DNA of 41,525 nucleotides from Nanobdellota archaeon (lineage in GTDB: Archaea; Nanobdellota; Nanobdellia; Pacearchaeales; GW2011-AR1): assembly GCA_018830525.1 (NCBI GenBank), contig JAHJSH010000029.1:1-41525 (forward strand), read 5' to 3'. The notes under the pieces were generated by a model. That model saw nothing but the letters and a program-made list of their open reading frames with translations. It searched no databases and was not told where the DNA came from. Both the position numbers and the translations under genes were made by a program. This document shows positions 8,647 to 17,985 of the stretch, one piece after another (positions within the stretch are counted from its first letter, which is position 1; every line of letters starts with the position of its first letter).

Positions 8647-9306
8647 TTATTCTCCACCATATTCCTCCACCATATAGTCTACTTCTGAATTTTCTAACAC
8701 TCCTCTAAATTTTTCACACATTTTTAGATACTTTTCTTTATCTTTTCTTTCGTTTGCTATATCCATTAAAAAATAGATAATTTCATGTTTCTCTTCATCT
8801 TTGTAAGTCATACCAATAGTTTTAGAAATCATTTTTTCTTCTAACTGATTTAATTGTTCTTTGTTTAGATTATTTAACAAAACTTCTTTGTCAGAATTAA
8901 ATCCATAAATATCTAATGAAGAAGCATATTCAGAAACTTTATCTACTAGTTCATCGATATTACAAGTTTTAACAAGGCAGATGAAGTAATTTTTAATATA
9001 AATGTCAAAATCATCTTTGATTTTTGCTAATAAATCATTGTAATCAAAGAGATCTGTTGACCCAGTAGATGCTTTTAATAAAAAAGGTATGAGTTTATGA
9101 TAACAATTTTTACATTCTTCTAATTCATTATTTTTAAATTTTTCATTCAATATTCTGAAATATTGTTTTATTATTTTTAGTCCTTCATTATCATACATCT
9201 TATCCATATGAAACTGCCCTTTTTTAGAAATTTCAATAAATTTATCTATATCTTTTTCTAAAGTTTCTTCAGTTAATTTATATTTTATTATTTTTGTTAG
9301 TTTCAT
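8647..9306 (-). CDS. Hypothetical protein
   Basis: Long ORF in a minus-strand gene run; start placed at MKLTKIIK. Confidence 0.5.
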   Translation of the reverse strand: MKLTKIIKYKLTEETLEKDIDKFIEISKKGQFHMDKMYDNEGLKIIKQYFRILNEKFKNNELEECKNCYHKLIPFLLKASTGSTDLFDYNDLLAKIKDDFDIYIKNYFICLVKTCNIDELVDKVSEYASSLDIYGFNSDKEVLLNNLNKEQLNQLEEKMISKTIGMTYKDEEKHEIIYFLMDIANERKDKEKYLKMCEKFRGVLENSEVDYMVEEYGGE

Positions 9307-9307
9307 T

Positions 9308-9736
9308 TTAATCTCGATAATCTGAAATGTTTTCAAATTTCATTTCAAGAGGTTTTTCAAATACTTTATTTGCTTTTTTCAAACCATTATCTTTAATTAG
9401 ATTATCAAATTCTTTTTCTCTTTTTTTTATTTTTTCAGATAAATATCTTACATTTATTAAATCATTATCCAGCTCGTGCTCTTCTCCTTCTTCGTCTGTT
9501 ATCATTAATTGTTGATAATATCCACCGGAATAAATAGAGCAACCACCAATATCAAAATTTAGGTCATCGGCATAACCCTCTTCAATTTCTCCAAGTCCGG
9601 TTTTAATAATTAATCTATTTAGTGTTTGATGGATTTCCTGCTTTAATTCATATAATTCTCGACTGCCTTTTAAAATTTTAAGTTCTGATTCACTAAGGTT
9701 TTCAGGATTATTTTTGGATTTTTTCTTTTTCTTCAT
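9308..9736 (-). CDS. Hypothetical protein
   Basis: 142-aa ORF directly upstream of the preceding gene. Confidence 0.5.
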   Translation of the reverse strand: MKKKKKSKNNPENLSESELKILKGSRELYELKQEIHQTLNRLIIKTGLGEIEEGYADDLNFDIGGCSIYSGGYYQQLMITDEEGEEHELDNDLINVRYLSEKIKKREKEFDNLIKDNGLKKANKVFEKPLEMKFENISDYRD

Positions 9737-9757
9737 ATTTAAAAATATATGCAGAGC

Positions 9758-9910
9758 TTATTTTATCTTCAGGCAAGGTTCTTTTAATCTCTTTTTAACT
9801 TCATTTTCAGACTTTCCGGAAGTTATAACTTGCGAGTTTACAATTGCAAAATATCCCCTCTTATGCTGATGTGCCTTGATGAATCTTTTTTTGACATATC
9901 TTTCATTTAC
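9758..9910 (-). pseudogene. Short DUF5678-like remnant
   Basis: Minus-strand reading VNERYVKKRFIKAHQHKRGYFAIVNSQVITSGKSENEVKKRLKEPCLKIK*, no in-frame start codon. Confidence 0.35.
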
Positions 9911-10287
9911 CCTTTAGAATTTTGCCATACTCCATTATCAAACATATTGTCTGCCAGTTCTTTTAGCCTTTTCTCCCCATTATCTTCTTCAAAATTTTCG
10001 TCATCATAATCATCCCACTCAAAATTCATAAATCTGCTTGGCCTTGTTTCATCAAAGATATTTTTCGGTTCTTCTCCATAAATTTCTTTGTGCATTTCAA
10101 CAGGAGTTTTTCCTGTATCGCTTTGCTTTCTCATATAATTATACCAATGATGAAATTCTTCTTGTTGTTTTTTGTCTTCTTCATCATTTTTAGGATTAGG
10201 TTTGTCTTTAAAGAATTCTGTCCAAGCCATATCAAATTCTTTCATGCTTCTAAGCCCTTCTTTTTCTATTTCTTCTTTATCCATCAT
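9907..10287 (-). CDS. Hypothetical acidic protein
   Basis: 126-aa ORF overlapping the upstream nuclease gene by 4 nt. Confidence 0.5.
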   Translation of the reverse strand: MMDKEEIEKEGLRSMKEFDMAWTEFFKDKPNPKNDEEDKKQQEEFHHWYNYMRKQSDTGKTPVEMHKEIYGEEPKNIFDETRPSRFMNFEWDDYDDENFEEDNGEKRLKELADNMFDNGVWQNSKG

Positions 10288-10937
10288 CGTCTCCCATCAC
10301 ACCACTCACACCCCTCCCTCGGACACTCTCCTTCCAACAACCTTAGCGCATCTTTCCATGCTTTCTCGGCCATCTTAACATCTACTTTCATCTTGACTAG
10401 GTCGGTATCGAAGATAACTTCTCCAGTTGGCATTACTTCCTTAGGGACATAAAATAACAAGAAAAAGAAATCTTCCGTTTCATAACCATTTTTCCCCAAT
10501 AAGAAATTGTAGATATTTTGTTGAAGTCTATAATGTTCGGCCGTGTCTTCCTTTAGGGCGTATCCCCTCGTTTTATAATCCAAAACAATTAATTTCTTTC
10601 CCTTGACTAAAATATTATCTACTGCCCCATGAAGTTCATTGCCATCTTTATCTGTCCAAGAGATTCCTTTAAAATTAGATTGCCAGATTTTCATCTTATC
10701 TTTGTCATCAAATATCTTCATGCCTGTGCAATTATCATTCTCACAGAGTTCGGGAGGAAGTTTCCCCTTTTCCATGAACTTGTCGAAATGCGTTTTGAGA
10801 ATTCGATCCATTCCACTCGGAAGGCTCGGGAATATCCCGCTAGGTCTCTTCCAAACCTTATGTTGATGAAGCCAGAAGCAACGAGGGCAATCTTTTATGA
10901 GGTTTAGGGCTGAAGGGGAGAGTTTGTATGTTTCCAT
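10284..10937 (-). CDS. PD-(D/E)XK (RecB/Cas4-like) nuclease with possible Fe-S cysteines
   Basis: SPSALNLIKDCPRCFWLHQ; GAVDNILVKGKKLIVLDYKTRG...YRLQQNIYNFLL; C-terminal CPREGCEWC; start placed at METYKLS. Confidence 0.75.
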   Translation of the reverse strand: METYKLSPSALNLIKDCPRCFWLHQHKVWKRPSGIFPSLPSGMDRILKTHFDKFMEKGKLPPELCENDNCTGMKIFDDKDKMKIWQSNFKGISWTDKDGNELHGAVDNILVKGKKLIVLDYKTRGYALKEDTAEHYRLQQNIYNFLLGKNGYETEDFFFLLFYVPKEVMPTGEVIFDTDLVKMKVDVKMAEKAWKDALRLLEGECPREGCEWCDGRR

Positions 10938-10984
10938 TAGAACAGTTATATGAAAGGACCTTAAAAATGTTGGGTTCCACACCA

Positions 10985-12307
10985 CTAACTCCTCTCGAGA
11001 TTACCGCTGACTCGTTTTGGCTCGAAGGTTCCTTTCATTCTTTTTTCGAATTTTTCTGAAGTTTGTTTCAATTGATCTTCGGGTTTTTGTGGTCCTATTT
11101 TTTTCTGTCTTTTGTAAAGATAATATCCCCCGGCTCCGAGTGCGGCGAAGATTAGGAGTGCAATTAGCCAGCCATATCCTTCGCCACCTTCTTTTTTCTG
11201 CGAAGGTTTAGCAATACAATTTCCCTTGCAACAGTATTCTCCGATATCAGTAAATTCGATAGTACCATTGCATAGTTGGATTCCAGAACTACAAACGCTT
11301 CCACCGAGTTCAGCACAGGATAAATTGGAGATTGCGAAATCTGAGATTTCGCTTCCGGCAGGGAGTATAAAAAAATCTAAGGGGAGGAAAAGAGTTTTCG
11401 TTTCGTTATTGTGGAGATAGGAGATGTTAATAGTTCCTTCGAAATGTCCAGGGAGTTTTGGTGCGATAGTTAAGGATAAATTTTTAATCTCTCTTCCTTC
11501 AAGGGTTTCTAGATTTTCTAATTCTATGAAATCAAAATCTGATGCTATTTCAAAATCAGTAAAATTGTCGTCGCCAAAATTAAATAATTGAAGTTGTTTT
11601 TCTATCGGTTCTCCGAGAGTAATGTTTAGTGAAATTGATTCTGGATTAGTTTTTAGATTGTGGCTTACTGGGAGAACTATGATCTCTCCAGGTTTTGTCC
11701 GTATTACGGGAATAAGGAATTCTTTGTATGCCAAGCAAGATAAGAATTCAAATTGGGATTCTTGTTCGAAGGATATTTTTTCTGACGCTAAAGGTTCTAG
11801 GGATATTTCTTGGTCTTGGCAGGTTACATTAAATGAAGAATTTCCTTTATTTGTGAAGGTTATATTTAATTCATTAGAGAATTTTATGAACCCGGGTTTG
11901 ATTGAAAGGATTTCTGTTCTGGTAACGTTCTCTTCTATGATTAATTCTTCCTGAACTTGGAAATCTTTTTTCAATATTGCGGCTTGAAGGTTTCCATCTT
12001 CTTTATAGAGAATATCAGAGATTTCCAATGTGAAGTTTCCTTCTCGTGTCGTGTAAGTATAGAAATAATAGGTTCCATTGAAATATGTTAAATCGAATTC
12101 GAAGAATACTTTTTTTCGGCCTTCTAAAAAAGTTATATCTGACTCCAGGATTTCTTTTGTTAATTCTCCGGGAATAGAAATTGTCGCGAAGATAGTTTCC
12201 CCGGGTTGAGTTTCGTTATATTGAAACGTAATCTCTGGGCCTGCAGATACTAGGGATATAGAGAATAATCCTAGGAATAATAAAAATAATATTGCATCAC
12301 CTTTCAT
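10985..12307 (-). CDS. Secreted, C-terminally membrane-anchored surface protein
   Basis: Signal peptide (AILFLLFLGLFSISLVSAG), many N-glycosylation-like sequons, C-terminal TM (GWLIALLIFAALGAGGYYLY) with basic tail. Confidence 0.65.
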   Translation of the reverse strand: MKGDAILFLLFLGLFSISLVSAGPEITFQYNETQPGETIFATISIPGELTKEILESDITFLEGRKKVFFEFDLTYFNGTYYFYTYTTREGNFTLEISDILYKEDGNLQAAILKKDFQVQEELIIEENVTRTEILSIKPGFIKFSNELNITFTNKGNSSFNVTCQDQEISLEPLASEKISFEQESQFEFLSCLAYKEFLIPVIRTKPGEIIVLPVSHNLKTNPESISLNITLGEPIEKQLQLFNFGDDNFTDFEIASDFDFIELENLETLEGREIKNLSLTIAPKLPGHFEGTINISYLHNNETKTLFLPLDFFILPAGSEISDFAISNLSCAELGGSVCSSGIQLCNGTIEFTDIGEYCCKGNCIAKPSQKKEGGEGYGWLIALLIFAALGAGGYYLYKRQKKIGPQKPEDQLKQTSEKFEKRMKGTFEPKRVSGNLERS

Positions 12308-12342
12308 AATTTCATTAAGGCCAGGGGATTAATAAAGTTTGC

Positions 12343-14250
12343 TTACCTAGACATGTCTTGAAGTTTTTTGAAAGTATCAGACATACGAGCATCTCTTCGG
12401 TCATAACGTCTTCCTTGAGGAGGAGCCCCTCTTCCTTGAGACATTATTCTTTGAGGCATTCTTCTCACCGGAGGGAATCCAGGTCTTGGCGGCATTCCCG
12501 GTCTTGGTCCTTGGAATGATGCGGGTGAAGATGAATCTTTCCCTTTATCTTTTTTGAACTTGGATCTCATCTTGAACCAAAATAATTTTAGCTCTTCTCT
12601 TTTTACCCATCCGATTGCTCCGAGAACTGCGAGGATTAGGATTATTAGAACCCAGATCCACCATGTGCTGCCCCCCCCTTTAGTTGTTACTGATTTGGTT
12701 TTACAACAAACTTGGACCCCATCGCAATCGTAATCTGCGGATTCTTGGTTATCTGAACAAGAGTCTTTACAAGTATAGAAATAATCTTCACAGGGAGTAG
12801 TGTCGCTTCTTTCGATACAAGTCCCAGTACAACAAGAAGTTGTATCTGTTGCTTTCCGAGTATTTCCAGAACAGACTTCCCCAGAGTCACATTCTGATCC
12901 TCCATAGTCTGTGCAGCTTTTTAGGCTTTCGGCCATACAGCAAGTGTCAGATAGGGATGCGCAGAAAAAGTTATTTCCGACATCATTTGATGAAGGAACA
13001 CAGTCGGTTTTAGGAATACAAAAGTAACCTGCTGCAGAACAATAGTTTACTCCGCTTCCTCCTGAGTTTTTTCCAGCCCTTCCTTCTAATGCCCAGAGCA
13101 CGATTGCAGTATCTCTTACAGAATTTTGCCAACAACCATTAGCGCCTTGTGAAAATAATAACCAGTCCCTTGCTTTAGTAATTTGTTCTGCGGATGATGA
13201 ACTTCCTAAGGATATTAATGCTAGGGATGTGTCGTAAAACTTATTGTATGCCGAGCTTGGCGCTTCCCAATAATTTCCTAATCTTTGGTCTGCGATAAGT
13301 TGGCTTGCATAATCTTCGTAATTAGTGGACATGTAAATAAATGCGTAAGGTAAATATTGCTTGTTGCTTTCGGCCATTGCGATGATGTATGGAATAAATT
13401 CGTCTACGTTATATCCTTTTTCAAGTAATGCCTGTGTTGCCCAGGCTGTTGCCTCATATTCACAGGAAGTTGTTCCAAAACATTTTGAATTTACCTTTAA
13501 CTTTATTGAACCAAATGCAGGTGAAGATTCTGTTCCCTCGATTGGATAGATTGTTGGAGAGTTTTTATTTTTGTATAATAATGTGGCGATGAAATTTTTG
13601 TCACACTCGATGTTGAATTCTTCGTCATAACAGCTGGGGTTAACTTCTAGCCAGAAATTTGATTGTGCCCGCGTTAAACATGACCCGGCGTTGACGTCTA
13701 TTTTTTTATTTTCTCCTATGCTGATAGAGTAATCGTTTGTTTGGTATCCGATATTACAAGTTACTGCCTCGTTAGAATCTTGTTCTAAGTACCAGATTAA
13801 TTCTGTTGGAGTTCGCACTTGGCTGAGTAACCATAATTCTGACGCTTCAGTATCTTTTCCTGCGTGGTCTAATGCTAAGATTGCTAATGCTGTGTCTCGG
13901 ACGTTTCCCCAATTATCTGAAGATTTTCTGTCCTCTAATACTTTAACACATTCATCGAAGATATTGTCCGGGGTTGCTAAAATTGTGTATGCAATTTCTT
14001 GAGTTGTTAATCCGGAACAATCTGCGGCCTTTTCTTCGAGACAATCGTAACCTGCTACTATTTTATTTGGATCTTGTTGTGCAGTTGTTGTAGAACTAGA
14101 GGTGCTACTTGAAGTACATTCGCTATTTTGACAGGTTTCTCCAGAATCACAATCGCTGAGAGAATCGCATGCGTCTCCTTCTGCCGCGAATGCTAGCGGG
14201 ACTAATGAGAAAACTAATAATAAGAATATGAATACACCCGTTTTTTTCAT
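12343..14250 (-). CDS. Secreted, membrane-anchored protein with alpha/alpha-toroid-like repeats and Cys-rich stalk
   Basis: Signal peptide MKKTGVFIFLLLVFSLVPLAFA; RDTALAILALDHAG and WQNSVRDTAIVLWALEG repeats; Cys-rich region; C-terminal TM; start moved from the ORF-track start. Confidence 0.6.
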   Translation of the reverse strand: MKKTGVFIFLLLVFSLVPLAFAAEGDACDSLSDCDSGETCQNSECTSSSTSSSTTTAQQDPNKIVAGYDCLEEKAADCSGLTTQEIAYTILATPDNIFDECVKVLEDRKSSDNWGNVRDTALAILALDHAGKDTEASELWLLSQVRTPTELIWYLEQDSNEAVTCNIGYQTNDYSISIGENKKIDVNAGSCLTRAQSNFWLEVNPSCYDEEFNIECDKNFIATLLYKNKNSPTIYPIEGTESSPAFGSIKLKVNSKCFGTTSCEYEATAWATQALLEKGYNVDEFIPYIIAMAESNKQYLPYAFIYMSTNYEDYASQLIADQRLGNYWEAPSSAYNKFYDTSLALISLGSSSSAEQITKARDWLLFSQGANGCWQNSVRDTAIVLWALEGRAGKNSGGSGVNYCSAAGYFCIPKTDCVPSSNDVGNNFFCASLSDTCCMAESLKSCTDYGGSECDSGEVCSGNTRKATDTTSCCTGTCIERSDTTPCEDYFYTCKDSCSDNQESADYDCDGVQVCCKTKSVTTKGGGSTWWIWVLIILILAVLGAIGWVKREELKLFWFKMRSKFKKDKGKDSSSPASFQGPRPGMPPRPGFPPVRRMPQRIMSQGRGAPPQGRRYDRRDARMSDTFKKLQDMSR

Positions 14251-14284
14251 ATAGAATAAAGAGGTCGATTGTTTATAAAGATTG

Positions 14285-15883
14285 TTAAATTTCAGAACCA
14301 CCTTTTTTTGGAGAGGATTTTTTCGGTTTGTTCCATTCTGTCTTACTTTTCGCCCGCATCGCCATCTTGATAGTGTAATTTATAGGGTTTTTCATCCCGG
14401 GTTCGGGAGGATTTCGGATTCCAAATTCTTTATAAATTGGATTTGTATAGTTGGGGGGGAGTCGCTTATTTTTGACATTCCAGTCGATTTGAGATTTTAT
14501 ATAACCATATTTCAGAGGATGATAATTTTTCTTGTTCCATTCTTCTATTTTTTCTTCTATGAAATCTTTTGGGAATTCGAGGCTGGTGAAAAAAGATAGC
14601 ATTAGGGAAAGTGCTCGTTTTCGGCCGTCGTCTTTTATTCCTTCGAGGATTTTTTTTATTATAGGGGGGTACATGTCCTCGGTGATTGTTAGGCCTTTCA
14701 TGTCGATTCCAGCCCCTTCATATTTTTTCGTTCGTTCTTTTGGCGCGTTTTCTTGTGCCCATTCCAGAGCTTCAAGTAAAAGTTCTCGTGCTTCACCCGG
14801 AATTACTTCTGGCATGAAAGATTTTATTTCATTTATCTTTAGGGGATCCGCGTCGGTAGGTTTGAAATCTTCGATTTGATCTTTTGTTAATGGGATTGAT
14901 GCGAATGCGGTTTTTTCGTGAAGCGAATAAGGGGCTCGAAAAAGATGTCGGGGAGCTACAAGTACGAAGTCTACTGAATTCTCTGTAGACTTTGTTGTGA
15001 GTTCTTCTTTAAATTCTATTTGATTTTTTCTGATTTCCCCGCCAAAGGAACTTGCAGCTTCGAGGTTTGCAGTATTGATTTTACAAGTTTCACAGAAATG
15101 GATTTCCCTCTCGGAAACTCGAGCCATTTTTCCGTTGCAAGATGGGCAGAGCATTTCTTTTCTATTTGATTTCATTGATTCTACCTCAGATCTGCATCGG
15201 ATGTCTGGGCAAACGTACTTTCCTACTTTTTTTGTTTCAGTAGGATTTCCGCATTTTGGGCAGAGATGTTCAGAGACTAGTTCTCCTTTCTCTTCGAGTT
15301 GTTCCCTACTTGATAATCTTAGAATTTCTCGGTTCATAGGATCTTTGATTTGGTTAAATAAATATTGTGCGATTGCTCTTGGCCATTCTGGAAACTGGTC
15401 TTTTGTTAATTCTCCGGAGACTTCGGGGGGGAAAGCTGCGAAGGGGAGGAGGATATGGAAACCTTTTGACCCGGAGAATTTAATTCCGTAGTTTTTGATT
15501 CCATGTTTTTCGAATTCTTTGATTAGAAGTTTTGCGGCGATTTTTCCGTAATCTAAATATGGGGAGTCGATATCTATTATAAGGTCCCAGCCGATTTTTA
15601 TTTTGTTGTATTGTTCGGGCGTCATATCGGTGTTTATGTCTAGCGGGTTTTCCCAGATTTCTTCAGAGCAATGGAAAGATGTTGCGCCTTGTCGTACGGC
15701 GTTAATTATGTCTGTCGGATAATCGAAAGTGTCTGGTCGTTTTGCGAAGAATTTATTGTTGAAGTTTCCGATGGTTTCGCGGTGTTTACAGAAGTCGAAC
15801 ATTGCTTGCCGGATTTCTTTTCTTGCATAGTAAGACAGTGCTGTGACTTGCGCTTTTGACATAGATTTGTTATAATCCTCCAT
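14285..15883 (-). CDS. priS: Archaeal DNA primase, PriS catalytic core with zinc ribbons and PriL-CTD-like extension
   Basis: LIIDIDSPYLDY and FSGSKGFHILLPF catalytic motifs; CPKCG...CPDIRC and CPSC...CETC; C-terminal PPIIKKILEGIKDDGRKRAL. Confidence 0.85.
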   Translation of the reverse strand: MEDYNKSMSKAQVTALSYYARKEIRQAMFDFCKHRETIGNFNNKFFAKRPDTFDYPTDIINAVRQGATSFHCSEEIWENPLDINTDMTPEQYNKIKIGWDLIIDIDSPYLDYGKIAAKLLIKEFEKHGIKNYGIKFSGSKGFHILLPFAAFPPEVSGELTKDQFPEWPRAIAQYLFNQIKDPMNREILRLSSREQLEEKGELVSEHLCPKCGNPTETKKVGKYVCPDIRCRSEVESMKSNRKEMLCPSCNGKMARVSEREIHFCETCKINTANLEAASSFGGEIRKNQIEFKEELTTKSTENSVDFVLVAPRHLFRAPYSLHEKTAFASIPLTKDQIEDFKPTDADPLKINEIKSFMPEVIPGEARELLLEALEWAQENAPKERTKKYEGAGIDMKGLTITEDMYPPIIKKILEGIKDDGRKRALSLMLSFFTSLEFPKDFIEEKIEEWNKKNYHPLKYGYIKSQIDWNVKNKRLPPNYTNPIYKEFGIRNPPEPGMKNPINYTIKMAMRAKSKTEWNKPKKSSPKKGGSEI

Positions 15884-15957
15884 AGATTATATAGGAGATA
15901 AAGGTTTTTAGGGATTTAGGTAGAAAATTATATAAAGGAAGATTTATTTTAATAAAT

Positions 15958-16098
15958 ATGAGGTTTGGAAAGAAAGGCGGTCTTTGGATGTGGTTTTGGA
16001 TATTTGTGGCTATTATTGTTGGTGCGATTGGACTTTATTTTTTGATTTTGAATGTGACGGATATTAACACTATTACGAGTATTGGGCAGACTCCTTAA
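15958..16098 (+). CDS. Small single-TM protein (46 aa), not in the ORF track
   Basis: MRFGKKGGLWMWFWIFVAIIVGAIGLYFLILNVTDINTITSIGQTP*; TATA-like ttatataaagg about 25 nt upstream. Confidence 0.55.
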   Translation: MRFGKKGGLWMWFWIFVAIIVGAIGLYFLILNVTDINTITSIGQTP

Positions 16099-16182
16099 GT
16101 TTGATTCTAGTATAATAATGCTTAAAAACGGAATGTTGTTGTTCTTATTATGATACTTAAACTATTGGAGGAATTAATCTCT

Positions 16183-16259
16183 AGATTATGCAATGGCAGA
16201 GCCCTTGCGGATCACCGGGTAGGTGATCTGGTGATCAAAAAATCTTTAGATTTTTGCTA
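16183..16259 (+). ncRNA. Structured 5' leader element, copy 1 (upstream of pcn)
   Basis: Ungapped 77-nt match to 18766-18842 ending at the start codon; three predicted hairpins. Confidence 0.65.
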
Positions 16260-16982
16260 ATGATATTGAAATTGGACAATCCGAAGTTGCTTGCGGACGC
16301 AGTGAGTATTGTTTCTGAGTTGGTGAATGAGGTTCGGATTAAATTGCTTGAAGACGGGATGTCAATTGTTGCGGTCGATCCAGCGAATGTTGCGTTAGTT
16401 ATTTTTAAATTTCCGAAGGAGAGCTTTAGTCAATATGAATGTGGGAATGAAGTTTGGGGTGTTAATCTTGAGGATTTGAAGAGAATTTTGAAAAGGGCTT
16501 CGACTTCGTCTAGTATTGTTTTTGAGCAGGAAGATAATCAGTTGAAGATTTCTATTTTTGATAAGATTAAGAGAGTTTTTACTTTGGCCTTGATTAATGT
16601 TGAAAGTGAGGATAAAGATGTTCCCAATTTGAGTTTTGCTTGTAGGGTTGAGATGGATTCTTCGAATTTTTCACAATCGGTTGAGGATGCTCATATTGTC
16701 GCTGATTCTTGTTCTTTAATTGCGGGAGAGGGATTTTTTATGGTTGAAGGTTCGGGGAATTTGAATTCTGCTCGAGCCGAGTTTTCTGGGGACGAAGCAG
16801 TTATTTCTGGGATCGGAAAATCTAAATATTCCTTGGAATATTTAATGAAGTTTATCAAAGCAACGAAAATTTCTGACAAGGTTGTGATTAATTATTCTGA
16901 CGATTATCCCTTAAGATTGGATTTCCCGGGGGAGAAAATGGGTATAGGTTTCGTTTTGGCGCCACGTGTTGAAAATGATTAA
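16260..16982 (+). CDS. pcn: DNA polymerase sliding clamp (PCNA)
   Basis: LDNPKLLADAVSIVSELVNEVRIKLLEDGMSIVAVDPANVALV and C-terminal YPLRLDFPGEKMGIGFVLAPRVEND. Confidence 0.92.
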   Translation: MILKLDNPKLLADAVSIVSELVNEVRIKLLEDGMSIVAVDPANVALVIFKFPKESFSQYECGNEVWGVNLEDLKRILKRASTSSSIVFEQEDNQLKISIFDKIKRVFTLALINVESEDKDVPNLSFACRVEMDSSNFSQSVEDAHIVADSCSLIAGEGFFMVEGSGNLNSARAEFSGDEAVISGIGKSKYSLEYLMKFIKATKISDKVVINYSDDYPLRLDFPGEKMGIGFVLAPRVEND

Positions 16983-17691
16983 AGTAAATAAAATCTTAGG
17001 TCTGAGAAGGGCTACGGGAGAAAGTGTTATAAATTTCAGGGAGAAGGTTGATGTTGTTATGGCGCAGTATGGATATTCTCTTGATGGAAGATATGAAGAG
17101 CAAAACGGTGCGGTGAAAGTTCGTACTTATTCAGGGGTTAATAATCAATTTTTGGTGTGCAAATTTCCTGCGAGAGAAGATGGAAAATCTCTTTTGAGTC
17201 TTAGAAAAAATTCCGGAGCTGAAGAGAAATGTGGGATATTTATTAGGATGAAAGAGATTCCTGAAAACATTGCGCAAGAATTAGTTAAGGATTTGAGAAA
17301 ATATGACTTACCAAAGATTGAGGAAAGTTACAAGGTTCAATATGTTCTGGGGATTCTGAAAGTTCCTGAAGAAAATCGTAGGGAATTCAGGACGTGGCTT
17401 GATGGATTTTTAAGTTTCCATGATTTTAAGGGGGGAAATTTTTTAAGTTCAGATAATGGAAATTTTTTGTATAAAACTTATCTAAGAGATAAACGGCAGA
17501 AGATTGAGGTTATCTGTCTTGGAGATAATGTCCCTGAAACGGAAGGTTTTGACTTTATCGCTCGGGAAGAATTTTATCCTTATGATTCAGGTATAGAAGA
17601 TCTTGCAGATGCAGCTCTAGTCTTTGATGAAGTCTCGAGCAAAGAAAGAAAAGAAATTCATAGAGAATTAGAAAAGAAATTTATCGTATGA
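16975..17691 (+). CDS. Hypothetical protein, translationally coupled to pcn
   Basis: ORF overlaps the pcn stop by 8 nt; start placed at MIKVNKILG. Confidence 0.55.
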   Translation: MIKVNKILGLRRATGESVINFREKVDVVMAQYGYSLDGRYEEQNGAVKVRTYSGVNNQFLVCKFPAREDGKSLLSLRKNSGAEEKCGIFIRMKEIPENIAQELVKDLRKYDLPKIEESYKVQYVLGILKVPEENRREFRTWLDGFLSFHDFKGGNFLSSDNGNFLYKTYLRDKRQKIEVICLGDNVPETEGFDFIAREEFYPYDSGIEDLADAALVFDEVSSKERKEIHRELEKKFIV

Positions 17692-17730
17692 TTTTGATGG
17701 CATTTTTATTCTCAAAACATTTATATATCT

Positions 17731-17985
17731 ATGAATATACATAATAAGATAAGGAGTATTATACCTATTAATATACTTACTAATATCCCTATTAATAGAC
17801 CTATGGAGATTCATAATAAAATATTAAGCTTAGTGAGGAAAGAAAAAGTTGTAACTAGTTCAGAGGTAGCCAGTTTTATAGGGGTTTCATGGAATACTGC
17901 AGAAAAATATTTACTAGAATTGGTTATTGATGGGAAAATTGAGAAGGTTAAAAAAATAGGAGTGAATTTATGGTTACTGAAATAA
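17731..17985 (+). CDS. Small winged-HTH protein
   Basis: KVVTSSEVASFIGVSWNTAEKYLLELVIDGKIEKVKKIG; TATA-like element in the preceding 30 nt; internal start at MEIHNKI possible. Confidence 0.55.
   Translation: MNIHNKIRSIIPINILTNIPINRPMEIHNKILSLVRKEKVVTSSEVASFIGVSWNTAEKYLLELVIDGKIEKVKKIGVNLWLLK

Noticed and set aside
10090-10452. Plus-strand ORF antisense to the hypothetical and nuclease genes
   Set aside because: Phe/Ser/His-rich shadow ORF; the minus-strand genes have overlapping operon structure and motifs.
10284-10937. Cas4
   Set aside because: Cas4-like cysteines and PD-(D/E)XK motifs are present, but there is no CRISPR array or other cas gene; kept as a generic RecB/Cas4-like nuclease.
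14532-15491. Plus-strand ORFs antisense to the primase gene
   Set aside because: Shadow ORFs; the minus strand encodes clear PriS motifs.
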